In this document: positions 16,969 to 25,898 of the stretch, piece by piece
How positions within the stretch are numbered: the stretch's first letter is position 1
Layout of the letters: the number at the start of each line of letters is the position of its first letter
Source: an uncultured Bacteroidales bacterium
GTDB taxonomy: Bacteria; Bacteroidota; Bacteroidia; Bacteroidales; Muribaculaceae
Direction: 5' to 3'
Assembly: GCA_945829225.1 (NCBI GenBank)
Contig: CALZTY010000025.1
Span: 1 to 33,685 of the forward strand
DNA length: 33,685 bases
Position numbers and translations under genes: made by a program
The notes under the pieces: model-generated
What the model saw: only the letters and a program-made list of their open reading frames with translations
The model's database searches: none
Told to the model about the DNA's origin: nothing

Positions 16969-19092
16969 ATGAAATTAAGTATCCTAACACTCGCGACCGC
17001 CGCGTTGGTGACGTGTGCGGCGCCCGCTATAGCTCAAGAGACTATGCGCCAAAATCCCTTCCTTCAAGACTATACTACGGTCTATCAAATTCCTCCATTT
17101 GAGCAGATTACCTATGCCGACTATCTGCCGGCTCTCTATGCTGCCATCGCCGAGCACGATGCCGAGATAGCTCAAATCTGCAGCCAAACCGAGGCTCCGA
17201 CATTCGAGAATACCATCCTTGCTCTCGAAAATTCGGGTAGCACTCTCGACAAGGTCGTGCATGTATTTATGGCTCTCGAGGAGTCCAATTCATCGCCCGA
17301 GATGGTCGCTATCGCCGAGGAGTTGTATCCTGCTTACTCGCAACATAGCGATGCAGTGTCAATGAACGATGCCCTCTTTGCTCGCATTAAGGGCGTATAC
17401 GACACCATGGATGCCGCCGGCTTGGATCCCGTGCAGCGTCGCCTCGTCGAGAAGTATTACAAGCAGGCAGTGCGCAACGGTGCCCTCCTCAATCCCGAGC
17501 AGAAAAAGGAACTCACCGAGGTCAACTCGTTGCTGTCGTCGCTCTATCTCACATTTAACAAGAATTTGCTCAACGCCACCAATGCATTTGCTGCCGTGGT
17601 TGACGACCCCGCACGTCTGTCGGGTCTGCCCGAGAGCATCGTAGCCACAGCCGCCGAGCAGGCAGCCGCTCGTGGTCTCGGCGAGGGTCACTGGGTGTTC
17701 ACCCTTCACGCTCCCTGCCGCCTCCCCGTGTTGCAGTATGCCGACGACCGCGACTTGCGCTGCGAGATTTATGTCGGCTATACCACTCAGGCACAGAGCG
17801 GTGAGTTCAACAACCTCCCCGTCATCAGCGATATCCTCGTGGCTCGCGCTCGCAAAGCCGCTATCCTCGGCTTCGAGAGCTTCGGCGCCTATCAGACCGA
17901 TTGCGTCATGGCGAAGACCGTGCAGAGCGCTCGCGACCTCCTCATGCAAATCTGGGAGCCTGCCAAGGCTCGCGTTGCCGAGGAAGTAGCCGAGATGCAA
18001 GCCCTCGCCGACCGCCGTGGTGACAACATCACCATCGAGCCTTGGGACTACTACTATTATTCCGAGAAGGTCCGCGCCGAGAAGTTTGACCTCGACGAGA
18101 ACGAAGTGCGTGCCTACTTCCCCCTGCCTTCGGTCGTTAAGGGCTTGTTCACCATGGCAGAGCGCCTCTACAATGTGAAGTTCACCGAAATTACCGATGC
18201 TCCTCACTACTTCGATGAGGTGACTGTCTACGACGTTACCGACGCTACCACCGGCGAGCACATCTCGGTGTTCATGACCGACTACTACTCGCGTCCCTCC
18301 AAGCGCCAAGGCGCATGGATGAGCGAGTTCAAGGGCTCGTGGGTCAATGCCGACGGCACCGCCGAGCGCCCCATCATCTTCAATGTATGCAACTATGCAC
18401 ACCCCACCGGCGATACCCCCGCTCTGTTGTCGCTCGATGACGTAGAGACCACTTTCCACGAATTTGGCCACGCCCTCCATGGCATGCTCACTCGCGCTCG
18501 CTACAAGAGCCTTGCCGGCACCAATGTCGACCGCGACTTTGTCGAGCTGCCCTCGCAGATTGACGAGCACTGGGCAATGGAGCCCGAATTGCTCAAGGAG
18601 TATGCACACCACTATATCACCGGCGAGGTAATCCCCGACGAGCTCATCGCTCGCTTGGCTGCCGCCGCCAACCATGGTCAGGGCTTCGCCACCACCGAGT
18701 TGTGTGGCGCATCGCTCCTCGACCTCGCATTCGGCGAGCTCAATCCCACCGAGGCTGTCGATGTCACTGCCTTCGAGCAGCAGGTAAGCGAGCAACTCGG
18801 CATGCCGGCTCAGCTCACCTACCGTTATCGTCCCGCCTACTTCAAGCACGTCTTCGGTAGCGACCAATATGCCAGCGGTTACTATACCTACTTGTGGGCT
18901 GAGGTCCTCGATAGCGATGGCTTCGAGCTTTTCAAGGAAAAAGGTGTCTTTGACCCCGAGACTGCCGCATCGTATCTGCACAACATCCTCGAGCCGGGTG
19001 ACTCCGAGGACCCCATGACACTCTTTGTACGTTTCCGCGGTCACAAGCCTGCTGTTGACGCTCTGTTGCGCAACCGTGGTCTTGCTGATTAA
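16969..19092 (+). CDS. dcp: M3-family metallopeptidase (dipeptidyl carboxypeptidase type)
   Basis: Zinc peptidase of the thimet oligopeptidase/Dcp family, which removes C-terminal dipeptides or cuts short peptides. The 707 residues start with a signal peptide (hydrophobic to about residue 20, likely cut after AIA). The zinc motif HEFGH is at 497-501, with the third ligand Glu526 in VELPS. The exact substrate range (Dcp or oligopeptidase A-like) cannot be told apart by eye; the secretion signal and length favour periplasmic Dcp. The start at 16969 is set by the promoter position. DJ-1 follows after 12 bases, probably on the same transcript. Confidence 0.9.
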   Translation: MKLSILTLATAALVTCAAPAIAQETMRQNPFLQDYTTVYQIPPFEQITYADYLPALYAAIAEHDAEIAQICSQTEAPTFENTILALENSGSTLDKVVHVFMALEESNSSPEMVAIAEELYPAYSQHSDAVSMNDALFARIKGVYDTMDAAGLDPVQRRLVEKYYKQAVRNGALLNPEQKKELTEVNSLLSSLYLTFNKNLLNATNAFAAVVDDPARLSGLPESIVATAAEQAAARGLGEGHWVFTLHAPCRLPVLQYADDRDLRCEIYVGYTTQAQSGEFNNLPVISDILVARARKAAILGFESFGAYQTDCVMAKTVQSARDLLMQIWEPAKARVAEEVAEMQALADRRGDNITIEPWDYYYYSEKVRAEKFDLDENEVRAYFPLPSVVKGLFTMAERLYNVKFTEITDAPHYFDEVTVYDVTDATTGEHISVFMTDYYSRPSKRQGAWMSEFKGSWVNADGTAERPIIFNVCNYAHPTGDTPALLSLDDVETTFHEFGHALHGMLTRARYKSLAGTNVDRDFVELPSQIDEHWAMEPELLKEYAHHYITGEVIPDELIARLAAAANHGQGFATTELCGASLLDLAFGELNPTEAVDVTAFEQQVSEQLGMPAQLTYRYRPAYFKHVFGSDQYASGYYTYLWAEVLDSDGFELFKEKGVFDPETAASYLHNILEPGDSEDPMTLFVRFRGHKPAVDALLRNRGLAD

Positions 19093-19104
19093 TCCCTTGC
19101 CGAT

Positions 19105-19665
19105 ATGAAGACTACATACATATTCCTTGCTCCCGGCTTTGAGGAGATAGAGGCACTTGCCACCACCGATGTGCTCCGTCGCGCCGGTATGGCAGTCGAG
19201 TTGGTATCCGTTACCGACGACCCCGAGGTGTGTGGTGCCAACGGCATCAGCGCCGTAGCTGACTTCACCCTCGACGAGGTGGATTGCTCCGATGCCGAGT
19301 GGCTCATCTGCCCCGGCGGCATGCCAGGTGCGACCAATCTCCATGAGTGCAAGGCGCTCAACGACTTGCTCGTTGCCCACTACAATGCCGGCGGTCGCGT
19401 GGCTGCCATTTGTGCCGCACCCGCAGTGGTGCTGGCTCCGCTCGGGTTTCTCAACGGACGCAGTGCCACATGCTATCCCGGCTTTGAGCCGGCACTGCTC
19501 GCCGGCGGTGCCTCTCATGTGCCCGAGCGCGTGGTCGTTGACGGCAATGTCATCACCGCCAACGGTCCCTCGTCGGCGATACCCTTTGCAGCTGCCATCA
19601 TCACCGAGACCCTTGGAGCCGAAGTCGCTCAACAGGTCACCGATGGAATGCTCGTCAATATGTAA
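19105..19665 (+). CDS. DJ-1/PfpI family protein
   Basis: A 186-residue single-domain protein of the DJ-1/YajL group. The conserved N-terminal acidic motif PGFEEIEA holds Glu15/16, and the nucleophile elbow AICAAP contains Cys103. Members are cysteine-oxidation sensors, chaperones or glyoxalase/deglycase-like enzymes; the deglycase claims are disputed, so I assign no reaction. There is no signal peptide, so it is cytosolic, unlike its upstream partner. It ends at a strong terminator. Confidence 0.92.
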   Translation: MKTTYIFLAPGFEEIEALATTDVLRRAGMAVELVSVTDDPEVCGANGISAVADFTLDEVDCSDAEWLICPGGMPGATNLHECKALNDLLVAHYNAGGRVAAICAAPAVVLAPLGFLNGRSATCYPGFEPALLAGGASHVPERVVVDGNVITANGPSSAIPFAAAIITETLGAEVAQQVTDGMLVNM

Positions 19666-19685
19666 TCCCAATCCATCCACTAATA

Positions 19686-19723
19686 GAGAGCCTCGCCCCG
19701 CAACCGGCGAGGCTCTCGTTTTT
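19686..19723 (+). terminator. Strong intrinsic terminator after the DJ-1 gene
   Basis: A perfect 12-pair stem, GAGAGCCTCGCC (19686-19697) with GGCGAGGCTCTC (19706-19717), an 8-base loop, then GTTTTT. It closes the peptidase/DJ-1 unit and insulates the pilus locus. Confidence 0.92.
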
Positions 19724-19978
19724 AGTGAAGGGATGTTAAAGTTGTGTTAACAAATATTAAATGGGGGGGTAAAAATTTTATTTTATAATTTTGTACCGCT
19801 AAAGACAACCCTTTTGTCGGTGACGGCAATATGGTGAAGTTTTGTTAAGGGGGATTGACCCGGGAAAGCAAGGCTCGTTATCTAAGGCACGAGATTTATT
19901 ATCAGATACTTACAAAACCAAATTATCAAACAACAGGACCTTGGACTTTATACCGCAAGGGTATAGGAGAAAAGTATT
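19724..19978 (+). promoter_or_regulatory. Upstream region of the pilus locus with candidate promoter
   Basis: This belongs to a 313-base gene-free stretch (19666-19978) that opens with the terminator. TAATTTTG at 19786-19793 fits TAnnTTTG, but no TTG sits 19-21 bases upstream; that stretch is a G-run (19763-19769), so an activator may be needed. The predicted leader is about 175 bases. Just before the gene, TATACC (19949-19954) pairs with GGTATA (19960-19965), and AGGAG (19965-19969) lies 9 bases before the GTG start, so the hairpin could modulate initiation. I saw no flanking inverted repeats typical of invertible promoters. Confidence 0.5.
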
Positions 19979-21274
19979 GTGAAATATTTGTTCAGAACAT
20001 TGTTCTTGGCGACGGTATTGTCGGCAACGGCTTACCAACCCTCTCAACCGACGCTTGACGTTGATACGGCAAATGTACTGTATCGGGTCAATCGCTCGCG
20101 TCTCGATACCACCTACTGCGACAATGGCGCGGTGTTGGGCGGCATCGTCGAGTCGCTTGATGCGATGAGCGTATCGGCTGACACATCGCTTGTGCGCATC
20201 GATGTCGTAGGCGTTGCATCGCCCGAGGGTCCTGTGGGCAATAACAAGCGCTTGGCTGTCAATCGTGCGCGCCAAGTTCAGGAATATATATCGAGCCATA
20301 CAGCCACGAGCGATTCGCTCATTGACATAGTGACCGAGAAAAATGCCTGGGTCTTGTTGCGCGATATAGCGCGTAACGATACTATACTCAACGGCATCGA
20401 TGAGGTGATGCAATACCTTGATGCCCTTGCCGAGAATGACATTGACACGAAAGAACATACTCAAGCCTTCCGCAAACTTTGGGGGTTCAAGAGTGGCATA
20501 TATTATAGGTATATCTACAAGCGTCTGTATCCTTTGGTTCGCGCTGCCTCGGTGAGAGTTGTATATCTCGCCGAGAGCAGACCAGCCGAGGAGCCTGACA
20601 CCATCGAAGTGGTTGCTGAGCCGGATACCCTTGAGGTAGCCGTGGAGCCGGATACCATCGTCGTGCCGACGGAGCCGGAACCTACGCCGGTGGTTGCTCC
20701 CATCGTGACACCCAAGCCCCTGTATATGTCGCTGAAGACCAATATGCTATATGATGCGGCGTTGTTGCCCAACATCGGCGCCGAGTTGTATGTTGGCTCA
20801 AATTTCTCGGTGACAGCCAATTGGATGTATGGCTGGTGGAATTGCGACAGTCGCCACCACTATTGGCGAGCCTACGGCGGCGATGTGGGTATGCGCTACT
20901 GGCTCTCGCATAGTAAACCCCTCACGGGACACCACATCGGCGTGTACGGTCAGATGCTCACCTACGACTTCGAGTGGGGCGGTAAGGGCTATATGGGCGG
21001 TGTGCCGGGCGGCTCGCTGTGGGACAAGGCTCACTGGGGCGCCGGCATCGAATATGGCTTTGCTCTCCCGATTGCTCGCCGACTCAATATCGACTTTACG
21101 ATCGGTTTGGGTTACCTCGGCGGCGAGTACCGCGAGTACATACCCATTGACAATTGCTATGTGTGGCAAGCCACCAAATATCGTCACTGGTGGGGACCTA
21201 CCAAGGTAGAAATATCCTTGGTGTGGCTCCTTGGTAGTGGCAACCACAATAAGCCGAAAGGAGGTGAGCGATGA
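19979..21274 (+). CDS. OmpA-like / DUF3575 outer-membrane protein of the pilus locus
   Basis: A 431-residue exported protein starting at GTG 19979 (signal peptide about 1-18). Residues about 60-110 resemble the OmpA C-terminal fold (VGVASPEGPVGNNKRLAVNR, the peptidoglycan-binding type helix). Residues 205-240 form a Pro/Glu/Thr repeat linker. From about 250 to the end is DUF3575, with alternating aromatic strands (LKTNMLYDAALLPNIGAELY and later) that suggest an outer-membrane beta-barrel. DUF3575 genes often precede fimbrillin genes in Bacteroidales; a role in anchoring or assembling the pilus is inferred. The end overlaps the next gene by 4 bases. Confidence 0.82.
   Translation: MKYLFRTLFLATVLSATAYQPSQPTLDVDTANVLYRVNRSRLDTTYCDNGAVLGGIVESLDAMSVSADTSLVRIDVVGVASPEGPVGNNKRLAVNRARQVQEYISSHTATSDSLIDIVTEKNAWVLLRDIARNDTILNGIDEVMQYLDALAENDIDTKEHTQAFRKLWGFKSGIYYRYIYKRLYPLVRAASVRVVYLAESRPAEEPDTIEVVAEPDTLEVAVEPDTIVVPTEPEPTPVVAPIVTPKPLYMSLKTNMLYDAALLPNIGAELYVGSNFSVTANWMYGWWNCDSRHHYWRAYGGDVGMRYWLSHSKPLTGHHIGVYGQMLTYDFEWGGKGYMGGVPGGSLWDKAHWGAGIEYGFALPIARRLNIDFTIGLGYLGGEYREYIPIDNCYVWQATKYRHWWGPTKVEISLVWLLGSGNHNKPKGGER
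20591..20698 (+). repeat. Four in-frame 27-base tandem repeats
   Basis: Units begin at 20591, 20618, 20645 and 20672. Each encodes a nine-residue Glu-Pro-led unit such as EPDTIEVVA, EPDTLEVAV and EPDTIVVPT, the last being EPEPTPVVA. They form the linker between the OmpA-like and DUF3575 parts. Because the unit is a multiple of three, copy-number change would alter the linker length without breaking the frame. Confidence 0.85.
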
Positions 21275-22224
21275 AGAGTATTGCTAACTTCCTGTATATT
21301 ATAGTGTTAATGCTTGCTTTTACTGCCTGCGAGCACAAGGAATTATGTACCGACCATCCACACAAAGCAACTGTTACGCTGAAATTTGATTGGCGAGAGG
21401 CTCCCGAAGCAAATCCGCGAGGTATGTGCGTGTTCTTCTATCCCATCGAGGGTGGTGTGCCTTACCGCTACGACATGCGAGGCACCGAGGGCGGCTCCAT
21501 CGAGTTGCGCAACGGCACCTATCGCATCATCACTTATAACAACGATGCCGAGGGCACCCAGAGTTATGGCGTTGACGACTATCTCCTACACACCTTCTTC
21601 ACTCGCGAGGGCAACGTCTTGGAGCCTATCTACGGCAACACTGCCAATTATGCTCCGCGAGCCGATGGCACCGAGGACGAGCGCGTGTTCATTTGCCCCG
21701 ATATGATGTGGGGATGTGCAGTCGATGAGTTGGTCGTTGTCGATGGCGACGTAATCACACTCTATCCTCACGAACTAACCTGCGAATACACCTACGAGAT
21801 ACTGGATGTGACCAACCTGCGCCATGTGACGAGTATGTGCGCCACTATCAGCGGTATGTCGAGCCGACTGCGTATCCACGATGAGTATCTCGACAGCGAG
21901 CCGGTCACCATCCCTTTCGATGCTCTCAAGGGCGACGACACCACTATCGTGGGGCACTTCTATACCTTCGGCTGCGACCTCGTGAGCCTGTATACCCACC
22001 GCATGGTGCTCTATGTGGTGATGGACGATGGCAGCAAGTATGCTTTCGGACCCAATACACAGCGCTTCGATGTCACCACCCAGGTACACCAATCACCCGA
22101 CCGACACCATGTGCATATCGTCATATCCGGCGGACTTGAATTACCTCAGCCCATCGAGAATGGTCACGGCTTCAATCCCTCGGTAGACGATTGGGATGAA
22201 ATTAATGTAGAAATTACAATGTAA
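21271..22224 (+). CDS. DUF5119 lipoprotein, FimB/Mfa2-type pilus anchor candidate
   Basis: A 317-residue predicted lipoprotein with lipobox AFTAC near residue 20. The N-terminal region (VTLKFDWREAPEANPRGMCV, then FFYPIEGG and a YRIITYNND strand) matches DUF5119, which is found beside fimbrillin genes and has a two-beta-sandwich layout related to FimB/Mfa2. By analogy with P. gingivalis FimB and Mfa2, it would cap and anchor the pilus base in the outer membrane. It overlaps the DUF3575 gene by 4 bases and precedes the fimbrillin by about 36, supporting one transcript. Confidence 0.8.
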   Translation: MKSIANFLYIIVLMLAFTACEHKELCTDHPHKATVTLKFDWREAPEANPRGMCVFFYPIEGGVPYRYDMRGTEGGSIELRNGTYRIITYNNDAEGTQSYGVDDYLLHTFFTREGNVLEPIYGNTANYAPRADGTEDERVFICPDMMWGCAVDELVVVDGDVITLYPHELTCEYTYEILDVTNLRHVTSMCATISGMSSRLRIHDEYLDSEPVTIPFDALKGDDTTIVGHFYTFGCDLVSLYTHRMVLYVVMDDGSKYAFGPNTQRFDVTTQVHQSPDRHHVHIVISGGLELPQPIENGHGFNPSVDDWDEINVEITM

Positions 22225-22260
22225 TTATCAATATTTTTAATTCTTAAAAACTAAATGCAA

Positions 22261-23391
22261 ATGAAGAAATTATTCTTTGGAGCAGCCGCAATGCTGGCAT
22301 TGGCATCCTGCTCAAGCGAGAACACTCTCGACCTGAACAACAGCGGTAACGAAATCGCATTCTCCGTTGCAACTAACAACACCTCGCGTGCCGCCGACGT
22401 GTATTGCAACAACAACCTGCCCGGCGAGTTCAATGTATGGGCTTCGCACGGCAACAAGCAGTACATTGCCGGTGACCTCATCAAATTTGAAGGAGGCAAG
22501 TGGGTTAACAAGAGCGGTAACCGCTACTGGCCATCGACCGGTGATGTGACATTTGTTGCCTATGAGAATGAAAACGGTGATTTCGCTTTCAACCCCACCG
22601 GCGCATCGAACCTCACCAACTTCACCGTGCCTACTGACGTTGCAAACCAACTTGACTTCATCTACGCTCGCAAGACTCAGGCAAAATCTGCAGGCACTCA
22701 AGTTAACCTTAACTTCCGTCACGCTCTCTCGCAGATTGTCTACAAGGCTAAGAACACCAACAAGAACCTCTTCGTAGAAATCGGTGTCGTGTCTATCGTG
22801 AACGTTAACTCAAAGGCTGACTTCGCTTTCCCCACTGCAGACACAACTACTCCCTATGTGGACCACGGCTCAACAGGCGATGCTACTATCGAGAACCAAG
22901 GTACTTGGAGCAACTGGTCGACCCTTACCACTTTCCCTGTGTCATTTACAAACAAGGAAGTTGCCGGCAACTCAGCCCCTGTTGACCTGACTGCAGCCAA
23001 TGACCCCACTAAGGAATTCAGCAGCCTCGCTCTGCTCCTCATTCCCCAGACTACTACTGCATGGGACCCCTCGTCTGTTACCAAGCCTACAGATGAAGCA
23101 ACAAATACCTACTTTGTGCTCTCGTGCAAGATTCGCAACGTTCGCGATACTTCGATAGGTGTTCAGGCAGATGATATTTATCTGTATGGTGCTGCTGATA
23201 CCTATGCCAACATCTACATTCCTGTTGCTCTCAACTGGGCTCCGGGCAAGAAGTATGTCTACACCTTCACCTTCGGTGACGGCACCGCCGGCTATGACCC
23301 CGAAGGCGACCACGTCCTCGTGCCCATCACATTCGATGTAACCGTCGACGACTTCAAGCTCGGTGGCGAGCATGATGTAAATATGGATTAA
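22261..23391 (+). CDS. Fimbrillin-family major pilin candidate
   Basis: A 376-residue lipoprotein (lipobox ALASC, then SSEN) of the fimbrillin type: an early strand EIAFSVAT is followed by TSRAAD, and the rest is beta-rich with the RYWPS...VTFVAYE motif typical of the family. In type V pili the pilin is lipidated, exported and cut after an Arg in the N-terminal region, freeing a groove for donor-strand exchange; the Arg in TSRAAD (about residue 43) is the likely site, an inference. ATG 22255 is an alternative start two codons earlier. Its place as third gene and the hairpin behind it suggest that it is the most abundant subunit. Confidence 0.85.
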   Translation: MKKLFFGAAAMLALASCSSENTLDLNNSGNEIAFSVATNNTSRAADVYCNNNLPGEFNVWASHGNKQYIAGDLIKFEGGKWVNKSGNRYWPSTGDVTFVAYENENGDFAFNPTGASNLTNFTVPTDVANQLDFIYARKTQAKSAGTQVNLNFRHALSQIVYKAKNTNKNLFVEIGVVSIVNVNSKADFAFPTADTTTPYVDHGSTGDATIENQGTWSNWSTLTTFPVSFTNKEVAGNSAPVDLTAANDPTKEFSSLALLLIPQTTTAWDPSSVTKPTDEATNTYFVLSCKIRNVRDTSIGVQADDIYLYGAADTYANIYIPVALNWAPGKKYVYTFTFGDGTAGYDPEGDHVLVPITFDVTVDDFKLGGEHDVNMD

Positions 23392-23414
23392 TCCACAATT
23401 AACCCTTATAACAA

Positions 23415-23447
23415 AGCTATGAGGGGTTAAATGTTCCCCTCATAGCT
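23415..23447 (+). terminator. Perfect hairpin between fimbrillin and tip gene, no U-tract
   Basis: AGCTATGAGGGG (23415-23426) pairs perfectly with CCCCTCATAGCT (23436-23447) around a 9-base loop. What follows (ACAATTTGAAA) has no T-run. It is therefore more likely a partial terminator, an RNA-stabilising 3' end or a processing site than a full terminator, and could set the pilin-to-tip ratio. Confidence 0.65.
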
Positions 23448-23467
23448 ACAATTTGAAACGAAAAAAA

Positions 23468-25792
23468 ATGAATAATTGCCGAAAAATCAATTGTTTGGCG
23501 GTGTTGTCAGCCATGGTGTTTGCAACGTCCTGCAGCGATAGCGACTACCGCGGTGGCGATAGCCTCGACGAGGTAGTATCCTTCGCGGTGATACCAGCCG
23601 ACTGGCAGGTAATGGGCGCCGGGCGCTCGGTCAACAAGGCGGCAGGCAATGCAGTGCATACCCGCGAGAATATCGAGGGTAGCGACTACACCCTGCACAC
23701 AGTCATTGAGCGCAACGGCTTAGGCGACGAGCAAGGCTCGCGAGCCTTGGTCACCACGCTCGATGTGTTGAAGTCGAGCGGTTTTGAGGTGAATGCTATT
23801 GTTGAAAACAAGGCTACGGGCAACAAGCAATTGTTGATGCGCGAGACTGCCGTCAACTATAACGGCTCGGCATGGACATATAGCCCATTGAAGTATTGGC
23901 CTAAAGTCGATCAATACAAGACCTCGTTTTATGCCTACCGCCTCAGCGATTTTACTTCGGCAACTTACGAGGGCGCAAATTTGTTGCCCACATTAAAATA
24001 TACGGTACCCGTAGACCCTACGGCTCAGAAGGATATAGTGACGGCTCAAAATGCCAATAACGATCGCAAGCCCGTGGACCTTGCTTTCGAGCACCGCATG
24101 ACTACAGTGCGAGTAAAGACCCGCCATATAGATCGTCCCATCATTCGCTTGGAATTTACAGGTATCTATGACAATGCTACATTCGACCTTACCACCATGA
24201 CGTGGCAAAATGTGAAGTTCTCTGACGAGAACCCCGAGGGCATTTTCAGATACCGCTTTGTAGGCTCGCAACTCATTGGCGAGAGCGGAGCGGGTGAGGT
24301 GTATGTGCCCGACGAAGGGGGTAGCGAATACTATTTCATGATGCTGCCACAGGACCTTGGTGCAGCCGGGCGCGATGCCCGCGTCAAGGTGCTCTTTGAC
24401 AACGGCACCATCGTCACAGCGTCGCTCAAGCAGAACTGGGAAGCAGGAACATCGGTGACCTACATCTTCTCCTATGACGATGTCACTTGCCAGTGGCTCG
24501 AGGATGCCAACTGCTATCTTATCAACCCCATTAAAACCAGTAACCGAAAGGATGTCAACCTCTTTGCCATTCCTATCAGTTTCCGCATCAATTCCTTCTG
24601 GCAGAACGAGGCAGGAGTGAAGCCACTGACCGGCGGAGTAATCTATGCCGCCGACGTGATATGGCAGGACCGCAATGAGCGCATGATTGACTTCGGTGAG
24701 AGTGCATACTCTGATGCAACAGGAAGTTACAACCATTATACGACAACTGCTCAGGGTGATGGAGATGATGAGTACTTATATTTCAAACTTCATAATCCCG
24801 ACTTTACGGGCACGGCAAATATTGTGGTCGGAGTGCGCTTGGCGTCCGCTCTGGGAGGTCACGAAGGTGAGTATCTGTGGAGTTGGCATTTGTGGCTTAC
24901 CGACTACTATCCCATCCCGGATGTCGCCTATGAACTCAATACTGCAGCGCGAGTGAGCGTGCCGGGTGGCTCCATTGAGCGCTACGACGAGGGATATAAT
25001 GTGCCGGAGCCAAGTTGGAGCGTACTCCGGAATCGCTACTTGATGGACCGCAATATCGGCGCCAAGGCTCCCTCTACCTACGATGGGACTATGACCAGTT
25101 TTGAGAATTCCCGCGGTATGTATTATCAAGTGGGACGCAAAGACCCCTTCCCACCCAACGGCACATTATATCATATTGACGGCACATCGGTGGTAGGTAC
25201 ACTTGCACCGGATAATGCCGCGTTGATAACCTCAAAAAATCTACGCACCACTGCGGACTACAATCTGCCTTTAATAGATATGGTCAAGTATCCTATGCAA
25301 TTTGTAAGGTATGATACCTACGAGCGAGTGTGGATGTATGAAGATTGGCGCAATCCGTCGTGGTATCCCGAGGGCGCCGGTGACGGCAAGAGTTTCTATG
25401 ACCCGTGTCCTCCGGGATGGAAACTCCCCGACAAGCGAATATTTGATATATTCCATGCGTCGCAGACCTATGTCGAGGGCTGGTCGGGATTTGCTGTGTA
25501 TACATCACCCGATTCACGAGCCCAAGCCAAAGAACTGTTCTACGATGGCAGTCGACTTGTATGCTTGAGACTCTATATGGATAGAGCCAAAACCATGACT
25601 ACCGACTATATGGCACATGGACAACGAGAGCCATATTCCGGCTTGGAACATTCTGAGATAAATACATTGTTATGGCTTAAGAATAGTCACATCTTCCAGC
25701 CCACCAATGGCGGCTCGTTGAGTGAATGTATGAGACCATTTAATCATCCCAACCAGGTATATGGAGGACAAGTAAGAGCAATACATGAGTAA
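23468..25792 (+). CDS. Large fimbrillin-like lipoprotein, putative pilus tip subunit
   Basis: A 774-residue predicted lipoprotein (lipobox ATSC near residue 20). The N-terminal 300 residues are fimbrillin-like (VVSFAVIPADW, later YSPLKYWPKVDQYKTSFYAY and AFEHRMTTVRVK). The C-terminal part carries YMDRN-type and DPCPPGWKLPD (645-655) motifs, resembling the Fib_succ_major (FISUMP) fold often found at the end of Bacteroidales surface proteins. Twice the pilin's length and placed last, it fits an accessory or tip adhesin. I start at ATG 23468; the longer frame from TTG 23453 adds only a lysine run. The ligand is unknown. Confidence 0.78.
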   Translation: MNNCRKINCLAVLSAMVFATSCSDSDYRGGDSLDEVVSFAVIPADWQVMGAGRSVNKAAGNAVHTRENIEGSDYTLHTVIERNGLGDEQGSRALVTTLDVLKSSGFEVNAIVENKATGNKQLLMRETAVNYNGSAWTYSPLKYWPKVDQYKTSFYAYRLSDFTSATYEGANLLPTLKYTVPVDPTAQKDIVTAQNANNDRKPVDLAFEHRMTTVRVKTRHIDRPIIRLEFTGIYDNATFDLTTMTWQNVKFSDENPEGIFRYRFVGSQLIGESGAGEVYVPDEGGSEYYFMMLPQDLGAAGRDARVKVLFDNGTIVTASLKQNWEAGTSVTYIFSYDDVTCQWLEDANCYLINPIKTSNRKDVNLFAIPISFRINSFWQNEAGVKPLTGGVIYAADVIWQDRNERMIDFGESAYSDATGSYNHYTTTAQGDGDDEYLYFKLHNPDFTGTANIVVGVRLASALGGHEGEYLWSWHLWLTDYYPIPDVAYELNTAARVSVPGGSIERYDEGYNVPEPSWSVLRNRYLMDRNIGAKAPSTYDGTMTSFENSRGMYYQVGRKDPFPPNGTLYHIDGTSVVGTLAPDNAALITSKNLRTTADYNLPLIDMVKYPMQFVRYDTYERVWMYEDWRNPSWYPEGAGDGKSFYDPCPPGWKLPDKRIFDIFHASQTYVEGWSGFAVYTSPDSRAQAKELFYDGSRLVCLRLYMDRAKTMTTDYMAHGQREPYSGLEHSEINTLLWLKNSHIFQPTNGGSLSECMRPFNHPNQVYGGQVRAIHE

Positions 25793-25811
25793 GGGTGTAT
25801 AAAAATGTAGG

Positions 25812-25842
25812 TTGATAAGGAGCCGTCGATGTCGTATTTTTG
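25812..25842 (+). promoter_or_regulatory. Promoter for the A-T-C / MATE unit, inside a terminator
   Basis: TTG at 25812-25814, 20-base spacer, and TATTTTTG at 25835-25842. The -7 box is the loop of the terminator hairpin, so the start site would fall near 25849 in its 3' arm, giving a leader of about 50 bases. A weaker second match (TTG 25864-25866, GAACTTTG 25887-25894) would give a nearly leaderless transcript. Confidence 0.7.
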
Positions 25843-25861
25843 CATCGTCGGCTCTTTTTTT
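25820..25861 (+). terminator. Intrinsic terminator of the pilus locus
   Basis: GAGCCGTCGATG (25820-25831) pairs with CATCGTCGGCTC (25843-25854), with a single T-T mismatch and an 11-base loop. Seven T residues follow (25855-25861). It lies 27 bases beyond the tip gene stop. Confidence 0.88.
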
Positions 25862-25898
25862 GCTTGATTTTTTCAATAAAAAATGTGAACTTTGTCGC

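Noticed and set aside
17359-19680. Open frame of 773 residues on the minus strand, opposite the M3 peptidase and DJ-1 genes
   Set aside because: It is a shadow of two well-supported plus-strand genes. The strong codon bias of this genome leaves the antisense frame free of stops; the translation has no recognisable domain and it ends within the promoter-driven peptidase gene.
19666-19978. Invertible (phase-variable) promoter before the pilus locus
   Set aside because: No matching inverted repeats flank the -7 candidate and no recombinase gene is nearby. Only the terminator, a weak promoter and a small hairpin are visible.
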